Positions 8,837 through 17,742 of a stretch of DNA of 64,000 bases are shown one piece after another. A program made the translations under genes and the position numbers. Origin of the DNA: Deinococcus malanensis (lineage in GTDB: Bacteria > Deinococcota > Deinococci > Deinococcales > Deinococcaceae). Each line of letters opens with the position of its first letter. Positions within the stretch are counted from its first letter, which is position 1. The notes beneath the pieces were generated by a model. The model searched no databases. It worked only from the letters and a program-made list of their open reading frames with translations, and had not been told where the DNA came from. The stretch lies in assembly GCF_014647655.1 (NCBI RefSeq), contig NZ_BMPP01000013.1, positions 1 through 64,000 of the forward strand. Reading direction: 5' to 3'.

Positions 8837-10677
8837 GGCAGTTTCGTCTCCTTCCAGGACGCTGCGATCCGGCTGACATGCAATTGATGGGTATGGCTGT
8901 AGTCACTGAGCTGGTTGATGATTCTGGGGTCATACCGGATGTAGGCGTCGTGCTGGTCGCCTCCAGGGCAGGCGGTGCCACGCAGATCGGCGGCCATGGC
9001 CGGATTCGTGCTCTCGACCAGGACAGCGCCGTTGATGCACCCGTTGCCCTGTTTGAGCAGCTGATCGGCCATGACGTAGAGCAGGCCATTGAACTCGGTC
9101 TGGGTGCCGATATCGAACGAGGCCCCCTCATTGTTCACCACTACCACGGCCGGCTTGCTCGCCGGGCAGTTCAACGACACACTCTGCGAGGTGTTGGCCG
9201 GGCTCGTCACCCCTGGTGCATTGCCCACCCACACAACCCGCCCGCAGTAATACGACGGCGAGGCCGCCAGTTCTTCAAAAGACACATGTGTGGCCTGGGC
9301 ATAGAACGCCTGCTTGGCACAGGACGATCCTGGATCGGGAACCGGACAGTTCCATCCCGGATTACTGAAGGTCCGGGAGAATAACGTGTCGGCCGTGAAG
9401 TTCGCGTGAGTCTCCCCGATGTACGGGACGGCGTTGGTGCCCTTGGTGATGGTGGCTTCCGAGCCGTCGGAGGTGACCACGCTTGGAATGATGCGCTGTA
9501 GCCGGCTGTACTGGCTCAGTGTGGGGCGCTTGGTGGTACAGAGCTGCGTGATGCTGGCGGCGCACGCCTCGCTGCTCTGCTCGATCTGGAAGGGGCCGCT
9601 CTGAACGTTCGCGGTATCCACGCCCCAGGCATAACCCTGCCATTGGCTCTCGGCGACGGCCTGCAGGTTCCAGCTGCTTTCGGAGATGCCCAGGCTGAGC
9701 AGGGCAGCCCGGCGCTCCTCCAGGCCGCGCAGGTAGCTGGCAGCCGAAACGCTGCTGCCATGAACCGTGAGTGCCGCGACGGCTGGAGGAGTCGTTTCCA
9801 CAGCAGCCGCGTTCTGGGGCAGCACCGGGTCGACTCTGGTCAGGGAGCCAGGGGGAAACCGGCCGGCGACGCCCAGAGGTTGCAGCGACATCACCGATCC
9901 GGAGTTGGAGGTGATACCGAAAAACGATCCGTTGATCTCAACGTACTCCCCAGCGCTGTACCCCTTGAAATCCCCGGTCAGGCTGTAGCTGCCGTCTACC
10001 AGGGCACACTTACCTTTGTTGCTTCCGGTCTTCTCGGTGGTGCATGAAAAGGCGGTCGAGGCTGGAGGAAAGCCTGGCAGAACGTAGCCGCCGATGGGGT
10101 TGTTGCCGCGCAGCGTGACGTTACCTGTGGCCGTGAGCGCTCCCGGAACACTTCCGATCGGTGCGTCATATTTAGAAACGGAGACTGCGACCCGTTGCTC
10201 GAGGCGGGTAATCGAGCGGTCCCCTGTTCCGCTGCCAACGGAGGTCAGGATGAGCTCCTCATGATCGCAACTCGCGGGCGCGGGAACGGTGGCGCAATCC
10301 GGATCGGAGGTCAGCGTCACAGTGTACCGGCCGCTGTCCAGCGTGCTGCTCAGGCCCGGGGAGGCCAGCAGTGACGAAGTGGCAAAACCTGTAGCGACCG
10401 TGGCGATCGTCTCGATGGGTTCCTGTGTCCATGCCGTCCCACCCTCGCACTGGACGCTTTTATGGGACGGCGCATAGATGCAGGTGTCCAGGTAGGCTCG
10501 GGCACGACCGAGCCCTGCCTGAGCGGCGTGGAACGACTGGACATTGCGGCTTTCGACGGCGGTGGTGCGCCGGGTCGTCAGGGCACTGAGGCTCAGACTG
10601 ATCACCGACAGCATGACGACAAACATGATGACCACGACGCTGATCAACACGAAGCCCCCCCGCGCTGCGCCGTTCAT
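8833..10677 (-). CDS. Large PilX/ComZ-like pilin protein
   Basis: First gene of the pilin-like operon, 614 aa from the ATG at 10677. The frame is open to 10782, but this start puts the prepilin-like site directly at the N-terminus: GGFVLISVVVIMFVVMLS, with Gly-Phe but no Glu5. The next segment (SRNVQSFHAAQAGLGRARAYLD) is PilX-like. The body is far larger than PilX (about 200 aa) and is rich in Ser, Thr and Gly, including GNVTLRGNNPIGGYVLPG and a C-terminal hydrophobic-plus-Cys region. Thermus ComZ, a large minor pilin with an inserted beta-solenoid needed for DNA uptake, has the same plan. The ComZ comparison is an inference; PilX-type N-terminus is visible. Confidence 0.7.
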   Translation of the reverse strand: MNGAARGGFVLISVVVIMFVVMLSVISLSLSALTTRRTTAVESRNVQSFHAAQAGLGRARAYLDTCIYAPSHKSVQCEGGTAWTQEPIETIATVATGFATSSLLASPGLSSTLDSGRYTVTLTSDPDCATVPAPASCDHEELILTSVGSGTGDRSITRLEQRVAVSVSKYDAPIGSVPGALTATGNVTLRGNNPIGGYVLPGFPPASTAFSCTTEKTGSNKGKCALVDGSYSLTGDFKGYSAGEYVEINGSFFGITSNSGSVMSLQPLGVAGRFPPGSLTRVDPVLPQNAAAVETTPPAVAALTVHGSSVSAASYLRGLEERRAALLSLGISESSWNLQAVAESQWQGYAWGVDTANVQSGPFQIEQSSEACAASITQLCTTKRPTLSQYSRLQRIIPSVVTSDGSEATITKGTNAVPYIGETHANFTADTLFSRTFSNPGWNCPVPDPGSSCAKQAFYAQATHVSFEELAASPSYYCGRVVWVGNAPGVTSPANTSQSVSLNCPASKPAVVVVNNEGASFDIGTQTEFNGLLYVMADQLLKQGNGCINGAVLVESTNPAMAADLRGTACPGGDQHDAYIRYDPRIINQLSDYSHTHQLHVSRIAASWKETKLP

Positions 10678-11226
10678 GGGTGATTCAACCAGACGGCAGA
10701 AGGGCGCCGGAGAGACAGGTCTGGCATGCAATGGTGGACCAACCTCGTACACATAGCTTCCTCCTGGGGACCGCCTTACCATTGGCTCCCCTGGTCTGAG
10801 GTGACCGGCTATGTCCAGGGGTCCACGCTTCCATCACCAGATTTTTTAGATACCGTTACAGCGCTTTTGTCTCCTCATGTGTTCGAGCCACAGAAGCGAA
10901 CATGGCGAAGATATTGATAGGTTAATGTGATGCTTATTGTGCCGGTTATCTGGCGTGAATTTCTGAAACTCATTTCGTGGTCATCTGCTGACGCACAGCA
11001 CATTGAAATAAGCCAGCTGGAGTTGGCAGCAGTACCAGCTTTTACTCATTAATGGGTCTGCGGTTTATCGCACGGTTACGCTGATAACACGAGCGGCTCT
11101 CCCATACCTAGAAAAGCCGACAATTTGTCCGGTGGCTGTAACTTTCCAGCCACCGGATCATATGGCTCCTGCTATAGCAGGCTCCCCAATCCAGGTAGGT
11201 TTCGCCGATGTGTTTTTGACTGATTT
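10678..11226. other. Intergenic region upstream of the pilin operon
   Basis: No gene found. The right end holds the inverted repeat at 11128-11157 and a short perfect palindrome CCTGCTATAGCAGG (11167-11180). The middle is unusually AT-rich for this window (about 10840-11000) and may hold the pilin operon promoter, but no -35/-10 pair could be fixed. Confidence 0.4.
11128..11157. terminator. Strong inverted repeat, possible terminator
   Basis: Arms TCCGGTGGCTG and CAGCCACCGGA are perfect over 11 bp with an 8-nt loop. It lies about 70 nt after the end of the leftward gene that stops at 11227, so it can terminate that transcript. No T-run follows on either strand. Confidence 0.5.
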
Positions 11227-11592
11227 TCAGGAGGTCGAGATTCTCCATAAAGTGTCGCTGCCGCCGTAACCAGTCACGGCCTCGGAGGCGACCAGCCCCG
11301 CGCCCTGTAACTCCTCCAGCGCCCTGTCAACTTCCCCCCGATCACGCTGCAGCAGACCTGCGAGTTCGTCGGCACTGTGTGGCTTCTGGCCTTCCTGACG
11401 CAGGAACTCGAGGACCTGCTGGGCAACCGCAGACTGAAAAGAAGACGACATGCCACAGTCTGCATGCTGCTCGGGCTCGTTTGAGCATCTGGGCACTTTA
11501 CCTTCCATCCACACAAAGCCCGGCTGCTGACCTGTGCGTCTCTTGTATTCAACCAGATCAAATCCCGAAATCTTGAGCGTACTCTTTGCCAT
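11227..11592 (-). CDS. Small winged-helix-like protein, unknown
   Basis: 121 aa from the ATG at 11592 (MAKSTLKISGF). A later ATG at 11451 would leave only the C-terminal domain of 74 aa. The C-terminal part (QQVLEFLRQEGQKPHSADELAGLLQRDRGEVDRALEELQGAGLVA) has the helix pattern of a winged helix-turn-helix as in MarR/ArsR or RPC34-like folds. The N-terminal half has two Cys separated by about 12 residues and no recognised motif. It is divergent from the gene at 11646 with 53 nt between starts, so one may control the other. The function is unknown; DNA binding is an inference from the helix pattern. Confidence 0.55.
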   Translation of the reverse strand: MAKSTLKISGFDLVEYKRRTGQQPGFVWMEGKVPRCSNEPEQHADCGMSSSFQSAVAQQVLEFLRQEGQKPHSADELAGLLQRDRGEVDRALEELQGAGLVASEAVTGYGGSDTLWRISTS

Positions 11593-11645
11593 CCCGGGTG
11601 AACTCCCATGGTATGCCCTCAGCCCGGAACGCGTAGGGTGGTGCC

Positions 11646-12059
11646 ATGACCAGCCATGCCCCGGGGACAATTGATCACCAGAATCAGTTCGCGAACGCAC
11701 TGAAGTCGCTCATGGTGCAGCATGGAATTGGCTCAGTGCGGCCCAGAGGACCGTCTGGCTTCCTCGGCCTGACCCTGGAGGGAAGGTTCGACACCCGAGA
11801 CCTGGCTTTCAAATTCATGTCTCCCGAGGAGCATCAGGCGGCTGTTCGCGCGCTGGAACCGCAGACCTCGCTGCCGGAAATCGCTCAGGCACCTAAAGGT
11901 CCGCAGGATATGGAACAATTTGTCAGGGCGGTTGGCCCGCTTTTTGACGAGTACGGTGTGCTGAACCTAAAATTCACTTCCGGCGCTTTGCTAGGCTTCC
12001 GGAAGACCGGCCACACGGTAGATTTTGTGGTCGAAGGCATCACATTGACTCTCCGGTAG
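11646..12059 (+). CDS. Hypothetical protein, 137 aa
   Basis: Not recognised. The product is soluble, with no signal peptide or membrane segment. The sequence alternates short beta-prone stretches (GFLGLTLEGRFDTRDLAFKF; LNLKFTSGALLGFRKTGHTVDFVVEGITLTL) and helices, suggesting a small alpha/beta domain. The codon pattern is that of the neighbouring real genes. Divergent partner of the winged-helix protein at 11592. Confidence 0.55.
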   Translation: MTSHAPGTIDHQNQFANALKSLMVQHGIGSVRPRGPSGFLGLTLEGRFDTRDLAFKFMSPEEHQAAVRALEPQTSLPEIAQAPKGPQDMEQFVRAVGPLFDEYGVLNLKFTSGALLGFRKTGHTVDFVVEGITLTLR

Positions 12060-12742
12060 GTCCACATTGGTGCGTCGCCCCTACTGAGGGGGAGGTCAGC
12101 CAGCTCTCCCCTCCCCTATACAGTATCGGAGCCACCAATCGGTAAAGGCGTGGGGCCGCATCGGGGGTCGTCACACCGCAGGGGTCGTGATCAGCCTGTC
12201 CGCCGGCGGAACTGGAGGGGGGCAGTGCAGGCTTGTCCTGTTCTTTATAAGCCTGCGATGCGCGCAGCTGACCGGCTGCACCCGTCTGCCAGTTTCAGTC
12301 GTCACAGGATCTGTGCCTCGGGCGTCCAGACTAATGCGTAGCGGTAAGTTACCAGTGCAAAGAAAAATTATTAGGTATCTCTGTTCAGTGCAAGCCGGCC
12401 CTGGAGGATGAGTGGTAATTCTTGAATCTGACTCGCCTCAAACGGGAAGCCTGGTGTTTTGAACTCTGGAGGACCGCTCCGATGCAGAGAGGAAGTGTCT
12501 CTGATACTTGCCTTGCACTTCTTCTGGGTTACGGGATGGTTGCGAACTAACGTCCGACCAGCGCTTTGAACAGAAGTGCTCCGCAACCAGAAGCTTTTTC
12601 GTCCTTCTTTGGCGCCCCAGGCATATCGGCTTTGAGGAGAATCCCCTTCCGATGCAGCAGGTATGGATGAAGATGCCCCCTCAAACGACGAGCCGAGGGA
12701 AACACCCCGTTCTAAATCGTGTTCTTTCCGGGAAGAACTGCT
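12060..12742. other. Non-coding stretch left of parB
   Basis: No convincing gene. It contains an AT-rich segment at about 12355-12385 flanked by two CAGTGCAA direct repeats, and the parS-like palindrome at 12721-12738. Its position next to parAB makes a centromere role for part of it possible. Confidence 0.4.
12721..12738. promoter_or_regulatory. parS-like palindrome after parB
   Basis: GTTCTTTCCGGGAAGAAC, an 18-mer that is palindromic apart from a single mismatched pair. It differs by one base from the perfect palindrome at 14424-14441. It sits 4 nt beyond the parB stop codon. Confidence 0.6.
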
Positions 12743-13627
12743 CTAGTTCTCCAGCGCAGCGCGCACGTCGGCAGGCATCCTTGCGAGCCAGCGGTCCAGG
12801 GCCCGGCGCGTGTCCGGCGTCAGGCTTGCCAGAAACCGGCGGTCCGACAGCTTACGCCCCAGGGCATTTGCCGGGTCTGGCTGACTGACTTTAGGGCTCG
12901 TCACGCGGCTCAGCTCTGCCTGAAGCTGCTCACGGGTTGCGCCGTTTAACGCAAGACGCAACAGGGTTTTCTGGTGCACCTCGGGCGCTGAGACAATCAC
13001 AGATGCCAGTGTGCGCGGCAGGCCCTGGCGCAGAGCGTCAACCACTGGAGCAGGCCAGTTCAGCACCCGCAACTTGTTTTTGGCAAACGCGGTCCAGCTT
13101 TCTCCAAGCGACTGAAACAACGTCTCCAAAATCGCGTGATCCTCTCCGGGCTTCTCACGGAGCAACTGCATCAGCCTGGCTCGCGCCGCTTCCCGGTCAG
13201 TCCCAAGGGTGACTGCCACGAGGCTGAGCTTTGCATCGACCTCGTCTATCACGTTGAGGTCCTGACGCTGCAAATTCTCCATCAGGCCGGCTGTAAGGGC
13301 CTGGCGGTCGTCCAGCTGCCGGATCAGTACCGGAACTTCCAGAAGCCCGGCCAGCTGTGCTGCGCGCCAGCGACGCTCACCTGCAACAATCTCGTGACCA
13401 CCCGGGACAGGGCGGACCAGCAGAGGCTGAAGAATTCCCTCGGAACGAATGCTCTCGGCCAGTGCCTCAAGAGCCGGCTGATCAAATGTTCGCCGTGGCT
13501 GCTGGCTGCCGGGTTTCAGCGCCTGGACCGGAAGGCTTCTGGCAGCGGTGGTGGTCTGCATGGCTTGCGCTGTGGCCCCCAGCATGGCGTCAAGTCCGGC
13601 CGGCATGGCCGGGCGCTTGCGAGTCAT
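12743..13627 (-). CDS. parB: ParB-family centromere-binding protein
   Basis: 294 aa from the ATG at 13627, which overlaps the parA stop (ATGA). It should load at parS sites and act with ParA to segregate the replicon. Visible ParB features are the N-terminal [11 protein letters not shown], the CTPase box with [12 protein letters not shown], and [20 protein letters not shown] leading into a helix-turn-helix region. The C-terminal part with [20 protein letters not shown] replaces the short leucine-zipper-like dimer domain seen in chromosomal ParB. The longer frame to 13750 lies inside parA and is rejected. Parts of the mid-domain, including [20 protein letters not shown], are typical of plasmid ParB proteins of Deinococcus. 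Confidence 0.9.
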   Translation of the reverse strand: MTRKRPAMPAGLDAMLGATAQAMQTTTAARSLPVQALKPGSQQPRRTFDQPALEALAESIRSEGILQPLLVRPVPGGHEIVAGERRWRAAQLAGLLEVPVLIRQLDDRQALTAGLMENLQRQDLNVIDEVDAKLSLVAVTLGTDREAARARLMQLLREKPGEDHAILETLFQSLGESWTAFAKNKLRVLNWPAPVVDALRQGLPRTLASVIVSAPEVHQKTLLRLALNGATREQLQAELSRVTSPKVSQPDPANALGRKLSDRRFLASLTPDTRRALDRWLARMPADVRAALEN

Positions 13628-14385
13628 GCACTCACCTGAAGGCCCAGGCTCTGAGCGACTTCTTCTGTCAGGCGCAGAACATCCCGGTGGGCGGGCGATC
13701 CCGGCCGGTATACGCCTACCGGCTCCCCGGCCATGGTGCTGTCGAGCCACACGGCGGCCCGTTCCGGGACGGGCTCGGCCAGCGGGCTCAGGTGCTGGCG
13801 AAGAAGGCCCAATACCTCCCGGTCGTGCGTACGACGGGCGTCATACATGGTCGGTACGTACAATCCCATGGCGAGCTCCGGTCTGAGCCGGCGGTATAGG
13901 TTGGTGGCTTTCTGGAGGCCCGGCAGCGCATTGAGGCCCTTGGTCCGGGTAGGAACCGGCACGATCAGCCGGTCAGCTGCCGCTGCACCCAGAATCGCAA
14001 GCTGTCCCACGCTGGGAGGACTGTCGATGAGGACCAGGTCATAGCGGTCGTGCACCGCGCGCAGCGCCTGCTGCAGAAACAGTTGCGAGCCGGGAACTCC
14101 CAGCATACCGGTTTCGGCCAGCGCCAGATCCACCTGTGAGGGAATCAGGTCAAGTCCGTGCGCGGTGACAGGCTGAGGAAGGTCCGCGCCCTCTGTAGCC
14201 ACCTGATAGACTGTCTGTTCCATGTCAACGTCTCCCACTCCTAGCCAGGCGGTGAGGTTGGCCTGTGGGTCCAGATCCAACACCAGAACACGCTGTCCCT
14301 GGCGGGCCAGTTCATAGCCGACGTCACGGACAATGCTGGTCTTGCCGGCGCCACCTGCGTGGTTGAACACGGTCGCTGTGATCAT
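13624..14385 (-). CDS. parA: ParA-family partition ATPase
   Basis: 253 aa. The deviant Walker A motif with signature Lys is [11 protein letters not shown] right at the N-terminus (residues about 8-18), Walker A' is [16 protein letters not shown], and Walker B is [13 protein letters not shown]. No N-terminal helix-turn-helix is present, so this is a type Ib-like or chromosomal-style ParA that does not itself bind an operator through such a domain. The start at 14385 places the P-loop eight residues in, as usual. It forms a coupled operon with parB, and the perfect parS-like palindrome lies 38 nt upstream of the start, where ParB could repress the operon. Confidence 0.93.
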   Translation of the reverse strand: MITATVFNHAGGAGKTSIVRDVGYELARQGQRVLVLDLDPQANLTAWLGVGDVDMEQTVYQVATEGADLPQPVTAHGLDLIPSQVDLALAETGMLGVPGSQLFLQQALRAVHDRYDLVLIDSPPSVGQLAILGAAAADRLIVPVPTRTKGLNALPGLQKATNLYRRLRPELAMGLYVPTMYDARRTHDREVLGLLRQHLSPLAEPVPERAAVWLDSTMAGEPVGVYRPGSPAHRDVLRLTEEVAQSLGLQVSA

Positions 14386-14423
14386 TGCCCGCACGATACC
14401 GCGTTCTTCGAAATCATGTTCCC

Positions 14424-14441
14424 GTTCTTTCCGGAAAGAAC
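14424..14441. promoter_or_regulatory. Perfect parS-like palindrome before parA
   Basis: GTTCTTTCCGGAAAGAAC is an 18-bp perfect palindrome in the parA leader. Near-identical copies are at 12721 and, with shortened arms, at 15439. Candidate ParB binding site and autoregulation operator. Confidence 0.65.
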
Positions 14442-14587
14442 AGCCTCTGCTGCCTGGGTGACATCTCGGAGTCAATGGGGCTCTGGTTCATGCCGGCGGG
14501 GTCAGGCATCCTGAAAGCGCAATGCGTTCCCTGGTGACGTGGCAGGTATCGGAACGGACCATGCTCTGCTCTTTACCCTTAGGACCT

Positions 14588-15736
14588 TCAGGAACCGGAA
14601 ACGATGCGGGCGTATGCTTCCGGGTCTGTCGCCCCCTCGGTAGAGATGGCCAGAACCGTGCTTTGCGCTGTCACTCCCAGCCTCCGCCGGGTCACCGCAG
14701 CTTCCGGTCCCGTCAGCAGTTCCAGGAGGCCACCCACGCCGGCCGCGCCGCTCTCACCCGATTCCACGTCGTCCATAGCCAGCAGCCGCATAGCCTGTTC
14801 TGCCCGCTCGTCGTGAATCGCCACCGACGCACTCAGACCACCCTGCAACAGTGGCCACGCCAGGGGAGAGGTGTTCCCACAGTTCAACCCGGCCATGATT
14901 GACGTGTGAGGCCCAGGCACCTCCGTCAGCTGGCCTGCGGTCAGGGAACGCAGGACGCAGGCAGCGAGGGTGGGCTCTACCCCCACGACCTGTGATTTAC
15001 CGCCTCGGGCCCGGTAATGACCGACCGCCGCGGCCGCCAGTGAACCAACACCCATCTGGACGGCGACCAGATCGGGCTGTCGTACTCCGTGTTCGACCAG
15101 TTGCGTGTCCGTCTCCTGAAAGATGGTGCTGTATCCGGCACTCACCCAGCCGGGTACCCGGGTGTAGCCGTCCCACGCCGTGTCACTGATCACCAGATGT
15201 GTGGCATCCGCGAGCCGTGCGGACGCTTCCACGGCGTCGTCGTAGGAGCCCTGCACCACCTGCACCTGCGCTCCTTCCTGCTCAATGGCCTGAACACGGG
15301 CGGTCACCATGTCGCCGGGCACCAGAATGTGGGCATCCAACCCCAGCCACCGGGCCATCCGGGCAACGGCGCGCCCATGATTCCCGTCAGTGGCGGCCAC
15401 CAGGGTCAGGGGCCTGTAGGAGACGAGATGCGCCGCCTGTTCTTCCAGGGAAGAACAGCGAGCAAACGGGCCGAATCGTACATCCAGTTCCCGGTATGTT
15501 GCCCATGAGGCCCCCAGCATCTTGTAGGCCGGCAGACCGAGCCGGCTGGACTCATCCTTGACCCAGGCTTCAGCAACGCCCAGTGCTGCGGCCAGACGGG
15601 GTGCACGGACCAGGGGAGTAGGCATATACCCGGGCAGCTTGCGGTGAAAATCCAGCACATCGGGCTCGACCTGGACATCGAAGGTCTGTGCGCCTGGATT
15701 GAAGTAAAAGCGCGGCCTGTCCGTTTGAGGTGTCAT
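14588..15736 (-). CDS. dpaL: Diaminopropionate ammonia-lyase
   Basis: A fold-type II PLP enzyme of 382 aa predicted to degrade 2,3-diaminopropionate to pyruvate and ammonia (EC 4.3.1.15). The PLP Lys lies in PAYKMLGASWA (K72). Other hallmarks are ATDGNHGRAVARMARWLG, DTAWDGYTRVPGW and MAGLNCGNTSPLAWPLL, which match the YgeX/DpaL family rather than threonine synthase or cysteine synthase. The start at 15736 has CTGGAG about 6 nt upstream; an ATG nine codons earlier overlaps the upstream peptidase gene. It follows the M20 peptidase gene in one operon, mirroring the Escherichia coli ygeX-ygeY pair. Confidence 0.87.
   Translation of the reverse strand: MTPQTDRPRFYFNPGAQTFDVQVEPDVLDFHRKLPGYMPTPLVRAPRLAAALGVAEAWVKDESSRLGLPAYKMLGASWATYRELDVRFGPFARCSSLEEQAAHLVSYRPLTLVAATDGNHGRAVARMARWLGLDAHILVPGDMVTARVQAIEQEGAQVQVVQGSYDDAVEASARLADATHLVISDTAWDGYTRVPGWVSAGYSTIFQETDTQLVEHGVRQPDLVAVQMGVGSLAAAAVGHYRARGGKSQVVGVEPTLAACVLRSLTAGQLTEVPGPHTSIMAGLNCGNTSPLAWPLLQGGLSASVAIHDERAEQAMRLLAMDDVESGESGAAGVGGLLELLTGPEAAVTRRRLGVTAQSTVLAISTEGATDPEAYARIVSGS
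15439..15456. promoter_or_regulatory. parS-like inverted repeat inside dpaL
   Basis: GTTCTTCC and GGAAGAAC arms around a 2-nt centre give an 18-mer of the same plan and length as the palindromes at 12721 and 14424, here inside a coding sequence. Flanking bases extend the symmetry (CTGTTC, GAACAG). Confidence 0.45.
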
Positions 15737-15755
15737 GGCGTCTCCAGCAGGAAGG

Positions 15756-16901
15756 TCAGGCACAGAATGCCCGTAGGGTGGCGCTCAGGACGGCGCGGCA
15801 GTGCTGAACCGACTCCAGGTCCACCCATTCCTCGGTGGCATGCGCGCCGGCGCCGTGAGGCCCGAAGACCACAGTGGGAATTCCTGCGCCGGCAAGAAAG
15901 GCGGCGTCCATCCAGAAGGTTTGCCCGATGTGGTCTGGCGCTGTTCCCAGAATTTCTGAAGCCTGCTCGCGTAGCACCTGAACGATCTCGGCCTTATGCG
16001 AAATCCCGAAGGGTTCCCGCAAAAGCGTAATGCGATGCTCGGCGTGAAAGTCTGGGTCCAGCGCCAGTTCACCCAGAAGTTCGGCCCACTCCTGCTCGGC
16101 TCCTGCGCGCGTCTCCCCCGGCAGGGTCCGGCGTTCGACCTGAAGCGTGCAGCGTTCCGGATAACTGGAGAGTTCCTGTCCTCCCGTGATCAGCGAGGCA
16201 TGTACAGAAGCGTGGCCCAGCAGGGGATGAGGTTCCCGCGCGTCGAGTTCGCGCTGAAGGCTTTCCAGGCGCCCCAGCACACGGCCCATGTGAGCGATGG
16301 CGTCCCTTCCCAGGTCCGGGCGCGAACCATGGGCAGCGCGCCCGTGGGTGGTGACCTCGTGCCAGATGAACCCCTTGTGCGCCACGCACAGCTGCAGACT
16401 GGTCGGTTCGGTGACGATGGCCGCGTCGGCCCTGACCGATTTCAACACGGATTGCATGCCCAGGCTGGCGTGCTCCTCATCGGCCACTGCCGCGAGAATG
16501 ACGTCGCCGCGAAGGTGGGCGTCCCTGGCATCAAGCAGGGCAAACAGGCAGGCGGCGAGCCCGCCCTTCATGTCATAGGTGCCGCGGCCGTACATCCGGC
16601 CGTCACGAACGACCGGGTCGAGCGCCAGAGGCATGTGCTCGGTGCCCACCGTGTCGAGGTGCGCGTTGAGGAGCAGGGAACGGCCGCCGCCCGTCCCCCG
16701 GACCGTGGCAATCACACTCAGGCGCCCCGGGGCAGCCTCGTCAACTGTGGCTTCAATGCCATGATTGTGCAGCCACGTCGCGATAAACGTGGCCAGCTCA
16801 GCCTCGCCCGCTGCACCAGGCACCAGCGACGGGTTGATGGAGTCGATCCGCACCAGGGCGGCCAGCAGGTCCTGCAGAGACGAAGGCATCGGTAGCCCCA
16901 T
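15756..16901 (-). CDS. M20-family metallopeptidase (ArgE/DapE/YgeY-like)
   Basis: 381 aa, a di-zinc amidohydrolase acting on N-acyl amino acids or small peptides. Family signatures are LLLNAHLDTV (first metal His and Asp), YGRGTYDMKGGLAACL, AVADEEHASLGMQ (catalytic Glu pair) and near the C-terminus FGPHGAGAHATEEWV (metal His). The dimerisation/lid domain inserts around THGRAAHGSRPDLGRDA. Paired with DpaL, it may release diaminopropionate from a peptide or acyl conjugate, as suggested for ygeY; the substrate is not proven by sequence. The second ATG (MPSSLQ, 16889) is an equally possible start. Confidence 0.85.
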   Translation of the reverse strand: MGLPMPSSLQDLLAALVRIDSINPSLVPGAAGEAELATFIATWLHNHGIEATVDEAAPGRLSVIATVRGTGGGRSLLLNAHLDTVGTEHMPLALDPVVRDGRMYGRGTYDMKGGLAACLFALLDARDAHLRGDVILAAVADEEHASLGMQSVLKSVRADAAIVTEPTSLQLCVAHKGFIWHEVTTHGRAAHGSRPDLGRDAIAHMGRVLGRLESLQRELDAREPHPLLGHASVHASLITGGQELSSYPERCTLQVERRTLPGETRAGAEQEWAELLGELALDPDFHAEHRITLLREPFGISHKAEIVQVLREQASEILGTAPDHIGQTFWMDAAFLAGAGIPTVVFGPHGAGAHATEEWVDLESVQHCRAVLSATLRAFCA

Positions 16902-17218
16902 TCATATCACCCAGGGTGTAGGTGGGGAGGAGAGCAGCGTGGAGATACGATCACGCAGTCCTGCTCGTCCGGCTGGGTCACGCCTGTAAAAGGTCAGAAA
17001 AGCATCAGCCTGCGCCCCTCCTGGCCTCGCCGTGGGGTCAGGAGGGGCACCTTGGGCTGCTTGGATCATGGACCCAAGGGTGCGCGCCCCTGCGCGGCTG
17101 CTTACGCTGACATCTCAGCCCAGCTGCAGCCCCTTTTCGGGTCTTCCCGGGGCCCCCGGATTACAAGGTCGGCAGCGATGCTCCCGGCCCGGTTGGCGTG
17201 GCGAGCGCTTCACCCATT
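16902..17218. other. Intergenic, no gene recognised
   Basis: Contains an imperfect hairpin at about 17046-17083 with arms GCACCTTGGG and CCCAAGGGTGC, one base bulged. It lies between a leftward gene start and a leftward gene end, so it may terminate the 79-aa gene to its right. Confidence 0.35.
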
Positions 17219-17458
17219 TCAGGGTGACAGCTGTTCCTTGAAGCGCCGAACCAGAAGAAGTGTCGGGCGCAGGCAGGGGAGAAGCTGACCAACATACACC
17301 AGGTCATCCTCCGCAGAGCGCAAGGCCCTGCATTCATCCACCGTCAGCTGTCGGGGCGGTCTGACCTCGTAGGCGTACTCGAGTGCGCGAGCGGCCTGTG
17401 ACCACCGTTGTTCACGGGCACAGGTGAGGACGTGGAGATACGGCACGAGGTTGGGCAT
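17219..17458 (-). CDS. Small hypothetical protein, 79 aa
   Basis: Not recognised. A GAGGAA Shine-Dalgarno lies about 8 nt before the ATG. The product is mostly helical, begins MPNLVPYLHVLTCAREQRW and has two Cys, with an Arg-rich C-terminus. The first half (REQRWSQAARALEYAYEVRP) resembles one TPR-like helical hairpin, which fits its place upstream of the TPR regulator transcribed divergently at 17743. Confidence 0.5.
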   Translation of the reverse strand: MPNLVPYLHVLTCAREQRWSQAARALEYAYEVRPPRQLTVDECRALRSAEDDLVYVGQLLPCLRPTLLLVRRFKEQLSP

Positions 17459-17730
17459 GGTGATTTTTCCTCATGAGGACGTCGGTACGGGATCGGATGC
17501 GCAACCTTCTGAGAAGTGGTCCGTCCGGACGGGAAACGCCTGAAACAGTGAACGATGTTTTTCCAGTGTGGGTTTTGAAGTGTTCACGTGGCGAATGTGT
17601 ATGCGGGCAGACGGGGATCGGTGGCCAGGCGGCAGGGGTGGCCTGGGTTTTCAGCTGGAGTGAATTTTCAAGTCAGCTTCATACCGGAACAGACACTTAC
17701 GGCACGCCCTCACGTTAATTGGCGATGGGT

Positions 17731-17742
17731 TACAGTTCGGTT
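17731..17742 (+). promoter_or_regulatory. TANNNT box ahead of the TPR regulator
   Basis: TACAGT at 17731-17736 lies 6 nt before the ATG at 17743, the spacing of leaderless Deinococcus promoters. It decides this start over the in-frame ATG at 17725 and TTG at 17719. Confidence 0.45.

Noticed and set aside
13628..13750. N-terminal extension of parB
   Set aside because: It lies inside parA. The ATG overlapping the parA stop by ATGA is the normal coupled start.
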